From: Ancylobacter sp. SL191
Lineage (GTDB): Bacteria > Pseudomonadota > Alphaproteobacteria > Rhizobiales > Xanthobacteraceae
DNA: 64,000 bases
NCBI RefSeq assembly: GCF_026625645.1
Contig: NZ_CP113056.1
Location: forward strand, 2,455,001-2,519,000
Reading direction: 5' to 3'
The first letter of the stretch is position 1, and every line of letters begins with the position of its first letter. Shown piece after piece: positions 8,894 through 17,181 of the stretch. The translations under genes were made by a program, and so were the position numbers. The notes beneath the pieces are model-generated. The model ran no database searches. It saw only the letters and a program-made list of their open reading frames with translations, and was not told the DNA's origin.

Positions 8894-9490
8894 ATGTCAC
8901 TTCAGACACTTGCTGCCGGCTTCCATGATCCCGTCTTCGACTCGCAGGCCGCCTTCCGCGCGGCGATGTGGGCGATGGCCCGGCCCGGCCTGCCAGCGCC
9001 GCTCGCCACCGATCTCACCCCGCCCGCGCCGCTGAACCGCGAGGCGGCGGCGCTGGTGCTGGCGCTGTGCGACTTCGAGACCCCGCTCTGGCTGGATGCC
9101 ACGCTCGCCGGCGTGCCGGCGGTGGCGGACTTCCTGCGCTTCCACACCGGCGCGCCCATCGTCAGCGATCCGGCTTTGGCGCGCTTCGCGGTGATCGCCG
9201 ATCCCCTTGAAATGCCTGAGCTTTCCGCCTTCGCCGCGGGCACGCCGGAATTCCCGGACGCCTCCGCGACGCTGATCCTTCAGGTGGCGACGCTCACCGG
9301 GGAGGGGCTCTGGCTCGAAGGGCCGGGCATCCAGGGGATGATCGGGCTCGGCGCGGCGCCGCTGCCGGATCATTTTACCTCTCAGCTCGCGGCGAACCGC
9401 CGTCTGTTTCCGCTCGGCGTCGATCTCCTGCTGGCGGGCGCCGGCGCGGTGGTCGGCCTGCCGCGTTCCGTCACCGTCCGGGAGGGCTGA
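8894..9490 (+). CDS. phnH: PhnH, C-P lyase core complex subunit
   Basis: 198 residues from the ATG at 8894, one base after the phnG stop. The N-terminal LAAGFHDPVFDSQAAFRAAM and MARPG motifs are typical of PhnH, as is the C-terminal FPLGVDLLLAGAGAVVGLPR. PhnH is a structural subunit bound to PhnG-PhnI-PhnJ with no known separate activity. An earlier in-frame start inside phnG was rejected because it gives a basic, unconserved leader. Confidence 0.92.
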   Translation: MSLQTLAAGFHDPVFDSQAAFRAAMWAMARPGLPAPLATDLTPPAPLNREAAALVLALCDFETPLWLDATLAGVPAVADFLRFHTGAPIVSDPALARFAVIADPLEMPELSAFAAGTPEFPDASATLILQVATLTGEGLWLEGPGIQGMIGLGAAPLPDHFTSQLAANRRLFPLGVDLLLAGAGAVVGLPRSVTVREG

Positions 9491-9495
9491 GGCTC

Positions 9496-10629
9496 ATGTA
9501 TGTCGCAGCAAAAGGCGGCGAGAAGGCCATCCGCAACGCCCACCAGCTTCTGGCCAAGCGTCGGCGCGGAAAGACGAATTTGCCCGCGCTCACGCTGGAG
9601 CAGATCGCCGGGCAGCTCACCCTTGCGGTCGACCGGGTGATGGCGGAAGGCTCGCTCTACGATGTCGAACTCGCCGCTCTGGCGGTGAAGCAGGCGCGTG
9701 GCGACCTGATCGAGGCGATCTTCCTCATCCGCGCCTTCCGCACCACGCTGCCCCGCTTCGGTGCCACTATACCGCTCGACACCGCGCAGATGCTGGTGCG
9801 CCGGCGTGTCTCCGCCACCTATAAGGATCTGCCCGGCGGGCAGCTTCTTGGACCTACGTTCGACTACACGCACCGGCTGCTCGATACGTCTCTGGGTGGT
9901 GAAGATCCGGTGGCTGGTCAGTGCAGTGAGGTGGACGATCAGGCCAGTGTGTCCGACATCGCGGCGGGTCAGGCCGATGCGTCCAAGCCGCTTGCGATGC
10001 CCCGCGTGACCGACCTGCTCGGGCGCGAGGGGCTGGTCGAGCCGGCCCCGGCCGATGACGGTTCCGAGCCCTTCGACATCACCCGCGCGCCGGTGTCCTT
10101 CCCGGTGGATCGGGCAACCCGTCTCCAGACACTGGCGCGAGGCGACGAGGGCTATCTGCTGGCGCTCGGCTACTCCACCCAGCGCGGCTATGCCCGCTCG
10201 CACCCCTTTGTCGGCGAAATCCGCTTCGGCGATGTCGAGGTGATGTTCGAGCTGCCCGAGCTCGGCTTTGCCGTCTCGCTCGGCCGGGTGCAGCTCACCG
10301 AGTGCCAGATGGTGAACCAGTTCAAGGGCTCGGCCGAGGTGCCGCCGCAGTTCACCCGCGGCTATGGCCTCGTCTTCGGGCAGTGCGAGCGCAAGGCGAT
10401 GTCGATGGCGCTGGTCGAGCGGGCGCTGCGCTGGAAGGAGCTGGGCGAAGAGCCCGGCGCCCCGGCGCAGGACGAGGAATTCGTGCTCTCCCATTGCGAC
10501 AATGTGCAGGCCACCGGCTTCGTCGAGCATCTGAAGCTGCCGCACTATGTCGACTTCCAGGCCGAGCTCGATCTGGTGCGCCGCATGCGCGCCGAACACG
10601 AGACCGAGATGAAGGAGGCCGCGGAATGA
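9496..10629 (+). CDS. phnI: PhnI, nucleosidase subunit of the C-P lyase complex
   Basis: 377 residues, close to the usual 350-370. It opens with MYVAAKGGEKAI, the conserved PhnI N-terminus, and contains LLDTSLGGEDPVAG, YSTQRGYARSHPFVGEIRFG and LSHCDNVQATGFVEHLKLPH, all strongly conserved. In the presence of PhnG, PhnH and PhnL it displaces adenine from ATP with phosphonate. The last codons overlap phnJ (ATGA), so the two are translationally coupled. Confidence 0.95.
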   Translation: MYVAAKGGEKAIRNAHQLLAKRRRGKTNLPALTLEQIAGQLTLAVDRVMAEGSLYDVELAALAVKQARGDLIEAIFLIRAFRTTLPRFGATIPLDTAQMLVRRRVSATYKDLPGGQLLGPTFDYTHRLLDTSLGGEDPVAGQCSEVDDQASVSDIAAGQADASKPLAMPRVTDLLGREGLVEPAPADDGSEPFDITRAPVSFPVDRATRLQTLARGDEGYLLALGYSTQRGYARSHPFVGEIRFGDVEVMFELPELGFAVSLGRVQLTECQMVNQFKGSAEVPPQFTRGYGLVFGQCERKAMSMALVERALRWKELGEEPGAPAQDEEFVLSHCDNVQATGFVEHLKLPHYVDFQAELDLVRRMRAEHETEMKEAAE

Positions 10630-11666
10630 ACGCGCCTGTCCGCGAGGCCCGCGCTGCCACCGGCGGCTCCATGCCCGACATCACCTACAATTTCGCCTAT
10701 CTCGATGAGCAGACGAAACGGATGATCCGCCGGGCGATCCTCAAGGCGATCGCCATTCCCGGCTATCAGGTGCCGTTCGCCGCGCGCGAAATGCCGATGC
10801 CCTATGGCTGGGGCACGGGCGGCGTGCAGGTGACCGCCGCCGTGCTCGGCCCGGAGGACGTGCTGAAGGTCATCGACCAGGGGGCGGACGACACGACCAA
10901 CGCAGTGGCCATTCGCGGCTTCTTCGAGAAGACCGCGCGGGTGGCGACCACCACCGCCACGACGCAGGCGACGGTGATCCAGACCCGCCACCGCATCCCC
11001 GAGACGGCGCTGAACGAGAACCAGATCCTCGTCTATCAGGTGCCGATCCCCGAGCCGCTGCGCTTTCTCGAGCCGCGCGAGACCGAGACGCGCCAGCTTC
11101 ACGCGCTGGCCGAATATGGCCTCATGCATGTGAAGCTCTATGAGGACATCGCCCGGCACGGCCATATCGCCACCACCTATGCCTATCCGGTGGAGGTGGC
11201 GGGCCGCTATGTGATGGACCCCTCGCCGATCCCGAAATTCGACAACCCGAAAATGGACGATTGCCCGGCGCTGCAATTATTCGGCGCGGGGCGGGAAAAG
11301 CGCATCTACGCCATTCCGCCCTACACGAAGGTGCGTTCGCTGGATTTCGCGGACCACCCCTTCAAGGTGCAGCGCTTCGCCCAGCCCTGCGCGCTCTGCG
11401 CGGCGACGGGCGTCTATCTCGACGAGGTGATCCTCGATGATCGGGGCGGGCGGATGTTCGTGTGTTCGGACACGGATTACTGCAACGACCGGCAGGCGCA
11501 GGGGCATGTGGGGACGCTGGGCGTGCCCCAGACGCCGTCATCCCGGCCGGAGCCGCAATGCGGCGCAGAGCCGGGATCGCGGGACGATGATGCACCTGTT
11601 TCTGCCGACGATCCCGGCTCGAAGGCTTCGCCTCCGGCCGGGATGACGAGGGAGGGGACGATATGA
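10626..11666 (+). CDS. phnJ: PhnJ, radical SAM C-P bond-cleaving subunit with a repeat-encoded tail
   Basis: 346 residues from the ATG that overlaps the phnI stop. The four key cysteines are Cys255, Cys258, Cys280 and Cys286, spaced exactly as the Fe-S and thiyl-radical cysteines of E. coli PhnJ (241, 244, 266, 272). The conserved protein ends around residue 300. Residues about 304-341 are encoded by a palindromic repeat (11536-11648) that remains in frame, making this PhnJ roughly 65 residues longer than the E. coli protein (281). The stop overlaps the phnK start (ATGA), so coupling is kept. Activity is probably retained because all motifs precede the extension. Confidence 0.95.
   Translation: MNAPVREARAATGGSMPDITYNFAYLDEQTKRMIRRAILKAIAIPGYQVPFAAREMPMPYGWGTGGVQVTAAVLGPEDVLKVIDQGADDTTNAVAIRGFFEKTARVATTTATTQATVIQTRHRIPETALNENQILVYQVPIPEPLRFLEPRETETRQLHALAEYGLMHVKLYEDIARHGHIATTYAYPVEVAGRYVMDPSPIPKFDNPKMDDCPALQLFGAGREKRIYAIPPYTKVRSLDFADHPFKVQRFAQPCALCAATGVYLDEVILDDRGGRMFVCSDTDYCNDRQAQGHVGTLGVPQTPSSRPEPQCGAEPGSRDDDAPVSADDPGSKASPPAGMTREGTI
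11536..11648. repeat. Palindromic repeat inserted in the 3' end of phnJ
   Basis: Perfect 17-bp outer arms (CGTCATCCCGGCCGGAG at 11536-11552 and its complement at 11632-11648) enclose perfect 12-bp inner arms (GAGCCGGGATCG at 11568-11579 and CGATCCCGGCTC at 11609-11620). The element is read through in frame as the PhnJ tail. It has the CGTCAT...ATGACG ends shared by two other repeats in the window and looks like a non-autonomous palindromic element. Confidence 0.85.
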
Positions 11667-12448
11667 CCACGCAGCACGACCACCCCCTCCTCATCGCCGA
11701 GGGCCTGTCGAAGAATTACGGCGCGCGCATTGGCTGCCGCGACGTGTCGCTCACCGTCCATCCCGGCGAGGTGCTGGCGGTGGTGGGCGAATCCGGCTCG
11801 GGCAAGTCGACCCTGCTCGGCCTGCTCTCCACCGAACTCGCGCCCAGCGCCGGGCGCGTCTCCTACCGGATGCGCGACGGGCGGCTGGCGGACCTCGCCA
11901 GCCTCGGCGCGGCCGAGCGGCGGCTGCTGATGCGCACCGATTGGGGTTTCGTGCGGCAGAACCCGGCGGAGGGGTTGCGCATGGCGGTCTCGGCCGGCGG
12001 CAATGTCGGCGAGCGGCTGATGGCGGTCGGCTGGCGCCACTATGGCGACATCCGCGCGGAGGCGCTGGACTGGCTCGCCAAGGTGGAAATCGCCGGCGAC
12101 CGGATCGACGACGACCCGCGCGCCTTTTCCGGCGGCATGCGCCAGCGGCTGCAGATCGCCCGCAATCTGGTGACGCGCCCGCGCCTCGTTTTCATGGACG
12201 AGCCGACCGGGGGGCTCGATGTGTCGGTGCAGGCGCGCCTGCTCGATCTCATCCGCCAGCTGGTGGCTGAGCTGGGGCTGGCGGTCATCATCGTCACCCA
12301 CGACCTTGCCGTGGCCCGGCTGCTCTCCCACCGCATGGTGGTGATGCGGCAGGGGCGGGTGATCGAAACCGGCATCACCGACCAGGTGCTCGACGACCCG
12401 CGCGAGCCCTACACGCAATTGCTGGTGTCCTCGGTTCTGGCGGCGTGA
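11663..12448 (+). CDS. phnK: PhnK, ABC-type ATPase subunit of the C-P lyase complex
   Basis: 261 residues. Walker A GESGSGKST, signature FSGGMRQRLQIARNLV, and Walker B LVFMDEPTGGLDVSVQ are intact. The N-terminal LSKNYGARIGCRDVSLTVHP and the adjacent core genes identify PhnK rather than an oligopeptide transporter ATPase, which it resembles. PhnK binds the PhnGHIJ core as a dimer and its ATP cycle gates the active site. It starts inside the phnJ stop. Confidence 0.93.
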   Translation: MTTQHDHPLLIAEGLSKNYGARIGCRDVSLTVHPGEVLAVVGESGSGKSTLLGLLSTELAPSAGRVSYRMRDGRLADLASLGAAERRLLMRTDWGFVRQNPAEGLRMAVSAGGNVGERLMAVGWRHYGDIRAEALDWLAKVEIAGDRIDDDPRAFSGGMRQRLQIARNLVTRPRLVFMDEPTGGLDVSVQARLLDLIRQLVAELGLAVIIVTHDLAVARLLSHRMVVMRQGRVIETGITDQVLDDPREPYTQLLVSSVLAA

Positions 12449-12482
12449 GGGGACACATGAGCGGAGCGTCCAGACAGAGCAC

Positions 12483-12586
12483 CGTCATGCCCGTCCCCGG
12501 ACTTGATCCGGGGATCAGCCCGGGCATCCATGACTTCCAGCGCTCCGTCCAAGGCGTGGATGGCCGGGCCAAGCCCGGCCATGACG
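12483..12586. repeat. Palindromic repeat between phnK and phnL
   Basis: Ends CGTCATG (12483-12489) and CATGACG (12580-12586). Inside are a TCCCCGGA/TCCGGGGA hairpin with loop CTTGA and a GGCCGGGC/GCCCGGCC hairpin with loop CAA. It matches the organisation of the element at 56166-56248 and fills most of the 175-base gap between phnK and phnL. Confidence 0.8.
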
Positions 12587-12623
12587 TCGCGTGGGGCGGT
12601 GGTCGTCGGGCAGGAGAACACAC

Positions 12624-13328
12624 ATGAACACCCCCATCCTCTCCGTCGCGGGCCTCTCCAAGACCTTCATCCTGCATCTGCGCGAGGGGGCGCGGCTGCC
12701 GGTGGTGGCGGGGGCCGGTTTCGAGCTGTTCGCCGGGGAATGCGTGGCGCTGGGCGGGCCCTCGGGGGCGGGCAAGAGCTCGCTGCTGAAAATGGTCTAC
12801 GGCAATTACCGCGTCGATGCCGGCACCATCCAGGTGCGCGATGGCGACGAGACCGTCGATGTCGCCACCGCCGAGCCGCGCCGGCTGATCCGGCTGCGCG
12901 GGCAGACCATGGGCTATGTCAGCCAGTTCCTGCGGGTGATCCCCCGCGTCGGCGCGCGCGACGTGGTGGCCGAGCCGCTGATCGGCGATGGCGTGGCGCG
13001 CGAGGAAGCGACCGCGCGGGCCGGCGCGCTGCTCGCCCGGCTCAACCTGCCGGAGCGGCTGTGGAGCCTGCCGCCGGCGACCTTTTCGGGCGGCGAGCAG
13101 CAGCGGGTGAACATCGCCCGCGGGCTGATCGCCCATCGCCCGCTCCTGCTGATGGACGAGCCCACCGCCTCGCTGGATGCGGCCAACCGCGCCGTGGTGG
13201 TGGAGTTGATCGAGGAAAAGAAGCGCGCCGGCGTCGCCATTCTCGGCATCTTCCACGATGCCGAGGTGCGCGAGGCGGTGTGCGACCGGGTGATCGACGT
13301 GACCGAATTCGGCCGGCAGGCGGCGTGA
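12624..13328 (+). CDS. phnL: PhnL, ABC-type ATPase of the C-P lyase system
   Basis: 234 residues from the ATG at 12624, which has AGGAG eight bases upstream; in-frame upstream codons lie in repeat DNA and were rejected. Walker A GPSGAGKSS, signature FSGGEQQRVNIARGLI and Walker B LLLMDEPTASLD are present, and the LRGQTMGYVSQFLRVIPRV segment is typical of PhnL. PhnL is needed with PhnG, PhnH and PhnI for the ATP-phosphonate exchange. The preceding gap carries a palindromic repeat that could affect mRNA processing between phnK and phnL. Confidence 0.93.
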   Translation: MNTPILSVAGLSKTFILHLREGARLPVVAGAGFELFAGECVALGGPSGAGKSSLLKMVYGNYRVDAGTIQVRDGDETVDVATAEPRRLIRLRGQTMGYVSQFLRVIPRVGARDVVAEPLIGDGVAREEATARAGALLARLNLPERLWSLPPATFSGGEQQRVNIARGLIAHRPLLLMDEPTASLDAANRAVVVELIEEKKRAGVAILGIFHDAEVREAVCDRVIDVTEFGRQAA

Positions 13329-13332
13329 GGGA

Positions 13333-14475
13333 ATGATGAACGAGACGGTCTATGCCAATGCGCGGCTGGTGCTGGCGGATGCGGTGCGCGCCGGGCACAT
13401 CGTGGTGCGCGACGGGGTGATCGCGGAGATCGGCGAGGGCAGTGTCCCCCGCACGGCGCTCGACATGGGCGGCGACTATCTGCTGCCGGGCTTTGTCGAG
13501 TTGCACACCGATGCGGTGGAGGGCCATCTCTACCCGCGCCCGCGCGTCACCTGGAACGCCTTCGCGGCGGTCACCGCCTATGACGCGCAGATCGCCACCT
13601 CCGGCATCACCACCGTGTTCGATTCGCTGCGCGTCTGGCCGGACAAGAAGGCGGTGGGCATGGATGGCGACGCGCCGCTGCTTGCCGCCACGCTGCGGCA
13701 GGCGCAGGAGGCGGGATTGCTGCGCGCCGAGCATCACATCCATCTGCGCTGCGAGGTGGCGGCCGATGGCGTGGTGGAGGATGCCCAGGCGCTGATGGAA
13801 AGCGCCGATGTGCGCTTGATCTCGCTGATGGACCACACGCCCGGCCAGCGCCAGTTCCTCACCGTCGAGCAGTTCCGCAGCTACTACAAGAAGAAGAGCG
13901 GCATGACCGATGCCGAGATGGACATCGTCGTCGCCGACCGGCTCGACGCCCATGCGCGCCTTGCCCGCCCCAACCGGGCGCGGCTGGTGGAATTGGCGCG
14001 CGCGCGCTCCATCGTGCTGGCGAGCCATGATGATGCGAGCGAGGCGCATGTGAGCGAAGCCATCGCCGACGGGGTGGCCATCGCCGAATTTCCGACCACC
14101 GACGCGGCGGCGGATGGCTCGCACAAGGCCGGCATCCGCGTGCTGATGGGCGCGCCGAACATTGTGCGCGGCGGTTCGCACACCGGCAATGTCGCGGCGC
14201 AGACGCTGGCGCAGCGCGGCGTGCTGGACATCCTCTCCTCCGATTATGTGCCCGGCAGCCTACTGCTGGCGGCCTTCGAGCTGCCGAGCCGCGTTGCGAG
14301 CATCACCCTGCCGCAGGCCGTGCGCATGGTCAGCGGCAACCCGGCCGACGCGGCGGGCTTGACGGATCGCGGCCGGCTGGCCGAAGGGCTGCGGGCCGAC
14401 ATGGTGCGCGTGGCCGATTCCGGCCCGGCGCCGGCGGTGCGGGAAGTCTGGCGCGCGGGGGCGCGGATCGCATGA
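13333..14475 (+). CDS. phnM: PhnM, ribose 1-methylphosphonate 5-triphosphate diphosphatase
   Basis: 380 residues of the amidohydrolase superfamily, four bases after phnL. Metal-ligand motifs are visible: ELHTDAVEGHLYPRP with the first His pair region, HHIHLRCEV, LMDHTPGQRQF and SHDDASEAHV, then SHTGN and LSSDYVPGSLL. PhnM releases pyrophosphate from the triphosphate intermediate to give the substrate of PhnJ. The first two codons are both ATG, so the start could be three bases later. The stop overlaps phnN. Confidence 0.94.
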   Translation: MMNETVYANARLVLADAVRAGHIVVRDGVIAEIGEGSVPRTALDMGGDYLLPGFVELHTDAVEGHLYPRPRVTWNAFAAVTAYDAQIATSGITTVFDSLRVWPDKKAVGMDGDAPLLAATLRQAQEAGLLRAEHHIHLRCEVAADGVVEDAQALMESADVRLISLMDHTPGQRQFLTVEQFRSYYKKKSGMTDAEMDIVVADRLDAHARLARPNRARLVELARARSIVLASHDDASEAHVSEAIADGVAIAEFPTTDAAADGSHKAGIRVLMGAPNIVRGGSHTGNVAAQTLAQRGVLDILSSDYVPGSLLLAAFELPSRVASITLPQAVRMVSGNPADAAGLTDRGRLAEGLRADMVRVADSGPAPAVREVWRAGARIA

Positions 14476-15056
14476 GCGGGGCGGACGAGGTTCAGGAGCG
14501 CACGGTGCCGGCCCGGCTCGGCCCCGGCGTGCTGGTGCTGGTGGTCGGCCCGTCCGGCGCCGGCAAGGACACGCTGCTCGCCTATGCCCGCGCCCGGCTC
14601 GCGGGGCGGGACGACCTCCTTTTCGCCCGCCGCCGCATCACCCGCCCGGTGGACGCGACCGAGGACCATATCGCCATCGACGCCGCCGCCTATGAGGCGG
14701 GCGTGGCACAGGGCCGCTTCCCGTTGCACTGGTGCGCCAATGGCCTCGCCTATGCGCTGGGCGCGGAAGTGGGCGAGGCCATCGCGGCGGGGCGCACCGT
14801 CATCGCCAATGGCTCGCGCGCCGCGGTGGCGGAGGCGCGGGCGCGCTTCGCCCATCTCAAGGTGGTGCATGTGACCGCCCCGCCGGAGGTGCTGGCCGCC
14901 CGCATCGCCGCGCGCGGGCGCGAGAGCGCGTCAGAGGTGCTCGCCCGCCTCGCCCGCGAGCCGGCGCTCGACGCCCCGCCGGAGCTGCACATCCTCAATG
15001 TCGACGCGGTCGACGCCGCCGGCGAGCGGCTGGCGGCGTTTCTGCGGGGACTGTGA
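14472..15056 (+). CDS. phnN: PhnN, ribose 1,5-bisphosphate phosphokinase
   Basis: 194 residues with a guanylate-kinase-like fold: P-loop GPSGAGKDT near residue 23, RRITRPVDATEDH, and FPLHWCANGLAYALG, all characteristic of PhnN. It phosphorylates ribose 1,5-bisphosphate to PRPP, salvaging the ribose product. It starts in the phnM stop (ATGA) and is the last gene of the operon; phnP, which makes its substrate in E. coli, is not in the window. Confidence 0.93.
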   Translation: MSGADEVQERTVPARLGPGVLVLVVGPSGAGKDTLLAYARARLAGRDDLLFARRRITRPVDATEDHIAIDAAAYEAGVAQGRFPLHWCANGLAYALGAEVGEAIAAGRTVIANGSRAAVAEARARFAHLKVVHVTAPPEVLAARIAARGRESASEVLARLAREPALDAPPELHILNVDAVDAAGERLAAFLRGL

Positions 15057-15114
15057 GGGGGGCGTCGCCTCGTGGCGGTCATTTCCTCATGCCGTCCGCG
15101 CCGGGCCGGCGCCG

Positions 15115-16068
15115 TCAGAGATCGAGGGTCAGCTCCGCGGTGGTCGCCCGCGAGCAGCAGATGATGATGTGGTCGGCGCGTTCCTGCGGCAGCAGCACCT
15201 TGTCGCGGTGGTCGATCCCGCCGGCCAGCACCCGCGTAATGCAGGTGCCGCAGGTTCCTTCGTTGCAGCTATAGTCGATGTCGAGCCCCTGCCCGAGCAG
15301 GGCGTCGAGAATGCTCTCGCCGGCCGCGACCGCCACGGTGCGCCCGCTCCGCGCCAGCCGCACCACAAAGCCGGCATCCCCCGCGCGCGGGGCCGCTTCC
15401 TCATTGGTGAACGACTCGAAATGCATCCGTTCGGTCGGCAGATGCGCGCCGGCCATTGCCACGGCGGTCATCAGCCCGGCCGGGCCGCAGCAATAGACAT
15501 GGGTGTCGTCCGGCACCGTGGCAAGAAGGTCCGCAAGAGGGTAGGCCCGCGCGGGGTCGCCGCCATCGGCGTGAAGCTCCACGGCGAGCCCGCGCGCGGC
15601 CAGCGCCTCGATCTCGTCGAGGAACGCCGCGTCCTCGCTCTGGCGCACGAGATAGACCAGCCGGGCCGCCCGGCCCTCGTCCCGCAGCTGCGCCGCCATG
15701 GCGAGAAGCGGCGTGATGCCGATGCCCCCGGCGATGAGCAGGGCCGGGCCTTCGGGCGCCAGCGCGAAGAGATTGCGCGGGGCGGAAACGGCCAGCGTAT
15801 CGCCGGGCTGCACGCGCTCATGCATCTCGATCGAGCCGCCACGGCCGGCGGCCTCGCGCTGCACGGCAATGCGGTAGCGCCCCGCTTCGGAGGGCGGGTT
15901 GTGCAGGGAATAGGCGCGGCGCAGGCCCGAGGGCAGGGTGACGGTGAGATGGGCGCCGGCGGTGAAGGGCTTGAGCGCGCCGCCTCGGGTCTCGGCGACG
16001 AGCTCGTAGGAACGGATGGAGCGGGTGAGCTGCGTGATGGAGCGCACGCGGAGCCTGATCTCGTTCAT
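15115..16068 (-). CDS. Oxygenase reductase, PDR/VanB family (FMN, NAD and 2Fe-2S)
   Basis: 317 residues. An N-terminal ferredoxin-reductase barrel with RRAYSLHNPP (flavin-binding RxYS) is followed by an NAD domain (LLIAGGIGITPLLAMA, CCGPAGLM) and a C-terminal plant-type 2Fe-2S domain with Cys268, Cys273, Cys276 and Cys304 or 305. It should pass electrons from NAD(P)H to the Rieske oxygenase encoded 31 bases upstream in the same orientation. It is the last gene of the operon that begins near 21005. Confidence 0.92.
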   Translation of the reverse strand: MNEIRLRVRSITQLTRSIRSYELVAETRGGALKPFTAGAHLTVTLPSGLRRAYSLHNPPSEAGRYRIAVQREAAGRGGSIEMHERVQPGDTLAVSAPRNLFALAPEGPALLIAGGIGITPLLAMAAQLRDEGRAARLVYLVRQSEDAAFLDEIEALAARGLAVELHADGGDPARAYPLADLLATVPDDTHVYCCGPAGLMTAVAMAGAHLPTERMHFESFTNEEAAPRAGDAGFVVRLARSGRTVAVAAGESILDALLGQGLDIDYSCNEGTCGTCITRVLAGGIDHRDKVLLPQERADHIIICCSRATTAELTLDL

Positions 16069-16099
16069 CGGTCGACCTCGCCCTGTGAGCCTGCGTGCC

Positions 16100-17092
16100 T
16101 CACGGCACGAAGGCTTCCGCCTTGTCGAGGTCGCGCAGCATGCGGCGGTACTGCACGGCGCCGGCGTCCGGGAAGCGCAGGTGCAGCTCCTCGCTGATCG
16201 CGGTCGGGATCTGCTCGGGGCGCTGGGTCTCGACGATGCGCTGGTCCTGCTCCATCACGATGTCGAAGCCGGCGGTGAACGCGCTGTCCTCCCGGTCGAG
16301 CGAGTGATTGCGCCCGACGAAGACATAGATGCGGGTACGCACCTCATCGATGGGGGCGGCGAGGAAGCTCAGCAGGGTGACGTCGCCGGACTTGGCGTTG
16401 TCGCCATCCGACCAGGTCTTGCCGCCGGCGGCGTTCACCACGCTCTTGCGGTCATGCACGAGGAAGGGGAACTCGACGACGTAGTCGCGCAGCAGATGGC
16501 CGTCATCATAGGCGTAGTTCAGCCCGCGCTCGGTGCGGGTGACCTCATAGGGCTTGATCACCGGGCCGTCGGCCAGTTCGGTATAGCCGGTATGGACGAA
16601 GTTGAAGTGCGACATATCCATGGCGTTCTCGACCACCCGGCCCGCCGACGCCTTCCAGTCATAGGCCTTGACGAACACCACGCGGTAATCGTCGCGGTTC
16701 CAGGCGTCGTCCGGCCAGACCGGGAACGGCATGGCCGGCGCGGCGAGGCAGACCCAGACCAGCCCATAGGCCTCGCGGGCCTGATAGGCGGTGGCGCGGG
16801 CCTTTTCCGGGATCGGCTGGCCGGGCTGGAGCGAGGGAATGTGGACGCAGGCGCCCGAGCCGTCATAGGCCCAGCCGTGATAGGGGCAGACGATATTGCC
16901 GTCCCTCACCGTGCCGCCGGCCGTGAAGGCGGCGCCGCGATGAATGCACAGATCCTTGAAGATGCGGACCTCGTCGCCCCAGCGATAGGCGACGAGCTGC
17001 TCGCCCAGCATGAAGAAGCGGGCGGGCGCCTCGCTCACCTCGTTGGAGGTGGCGAGCGGATGCCAGTAATGGCGCAGCGATAGCTTGGTCAT
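16100..17092 (-). CDS. Rieske non-haem iron oxygenase, VanA-like
   Basis: 330 residues. Rieske ligands are Cys49-x-His51 and Cys69-x2-His72 (LCIHRG and CPYHGW). The catalytic-iron motif NAMDMSHFNFVHTG supplies the two His, with a bridging Asp in front. Length and motif spacing fit the VanA/toluenesulfonate methyl-monooxygenase group, which hydroxylate or O- or N-demethylate aromatic substrates, rather than the larger ring-hydroxylating dioxygenases. The dedicated VanB-type reductase is encoded next. The substrate is unknown; neighbours suggest a nitrogen-containing ring compound. Confidence 0.92.
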   Translation of the reverse strand: MTKLSLRHYWHPLATSNEVSEAPARFFMLGEQLVAYRWGDEVRIFKDLCIHRGAAFTAGGTVRDGNIVCPYHGWAYDGSGACVHIPSLQPGQPIPEKARATAYQAREAYGLVWVCLAAPAMPFPVWPDDAWNRDDYRVVFVKAYDWKASAGRVVENAMDMSHFNFVHTGYTELADGPVIKPYEVTRTERGLNYAYDDGHLLRDYVVEFPFLVHDRKSVVNAAGGKTWSDGDNAKSGDVTLLSFLAAPIDEVRTRIYVFVGRNHSLDREDSAFTAGFDIVMEQDQRIVETQRPEQIPTAISEELHLRFPDAGAVQYRRMLRDLDKAEAFVP

Positions 17093-17181
17093 GCGGCCTT
17101 TCCCATGGTTGGACGGACAGGGAGGCGGCGTTCGGCGCCGCTCGTCGTGCCCGTCGTGGAAAAGGCGACCAGCGTGGCCGC

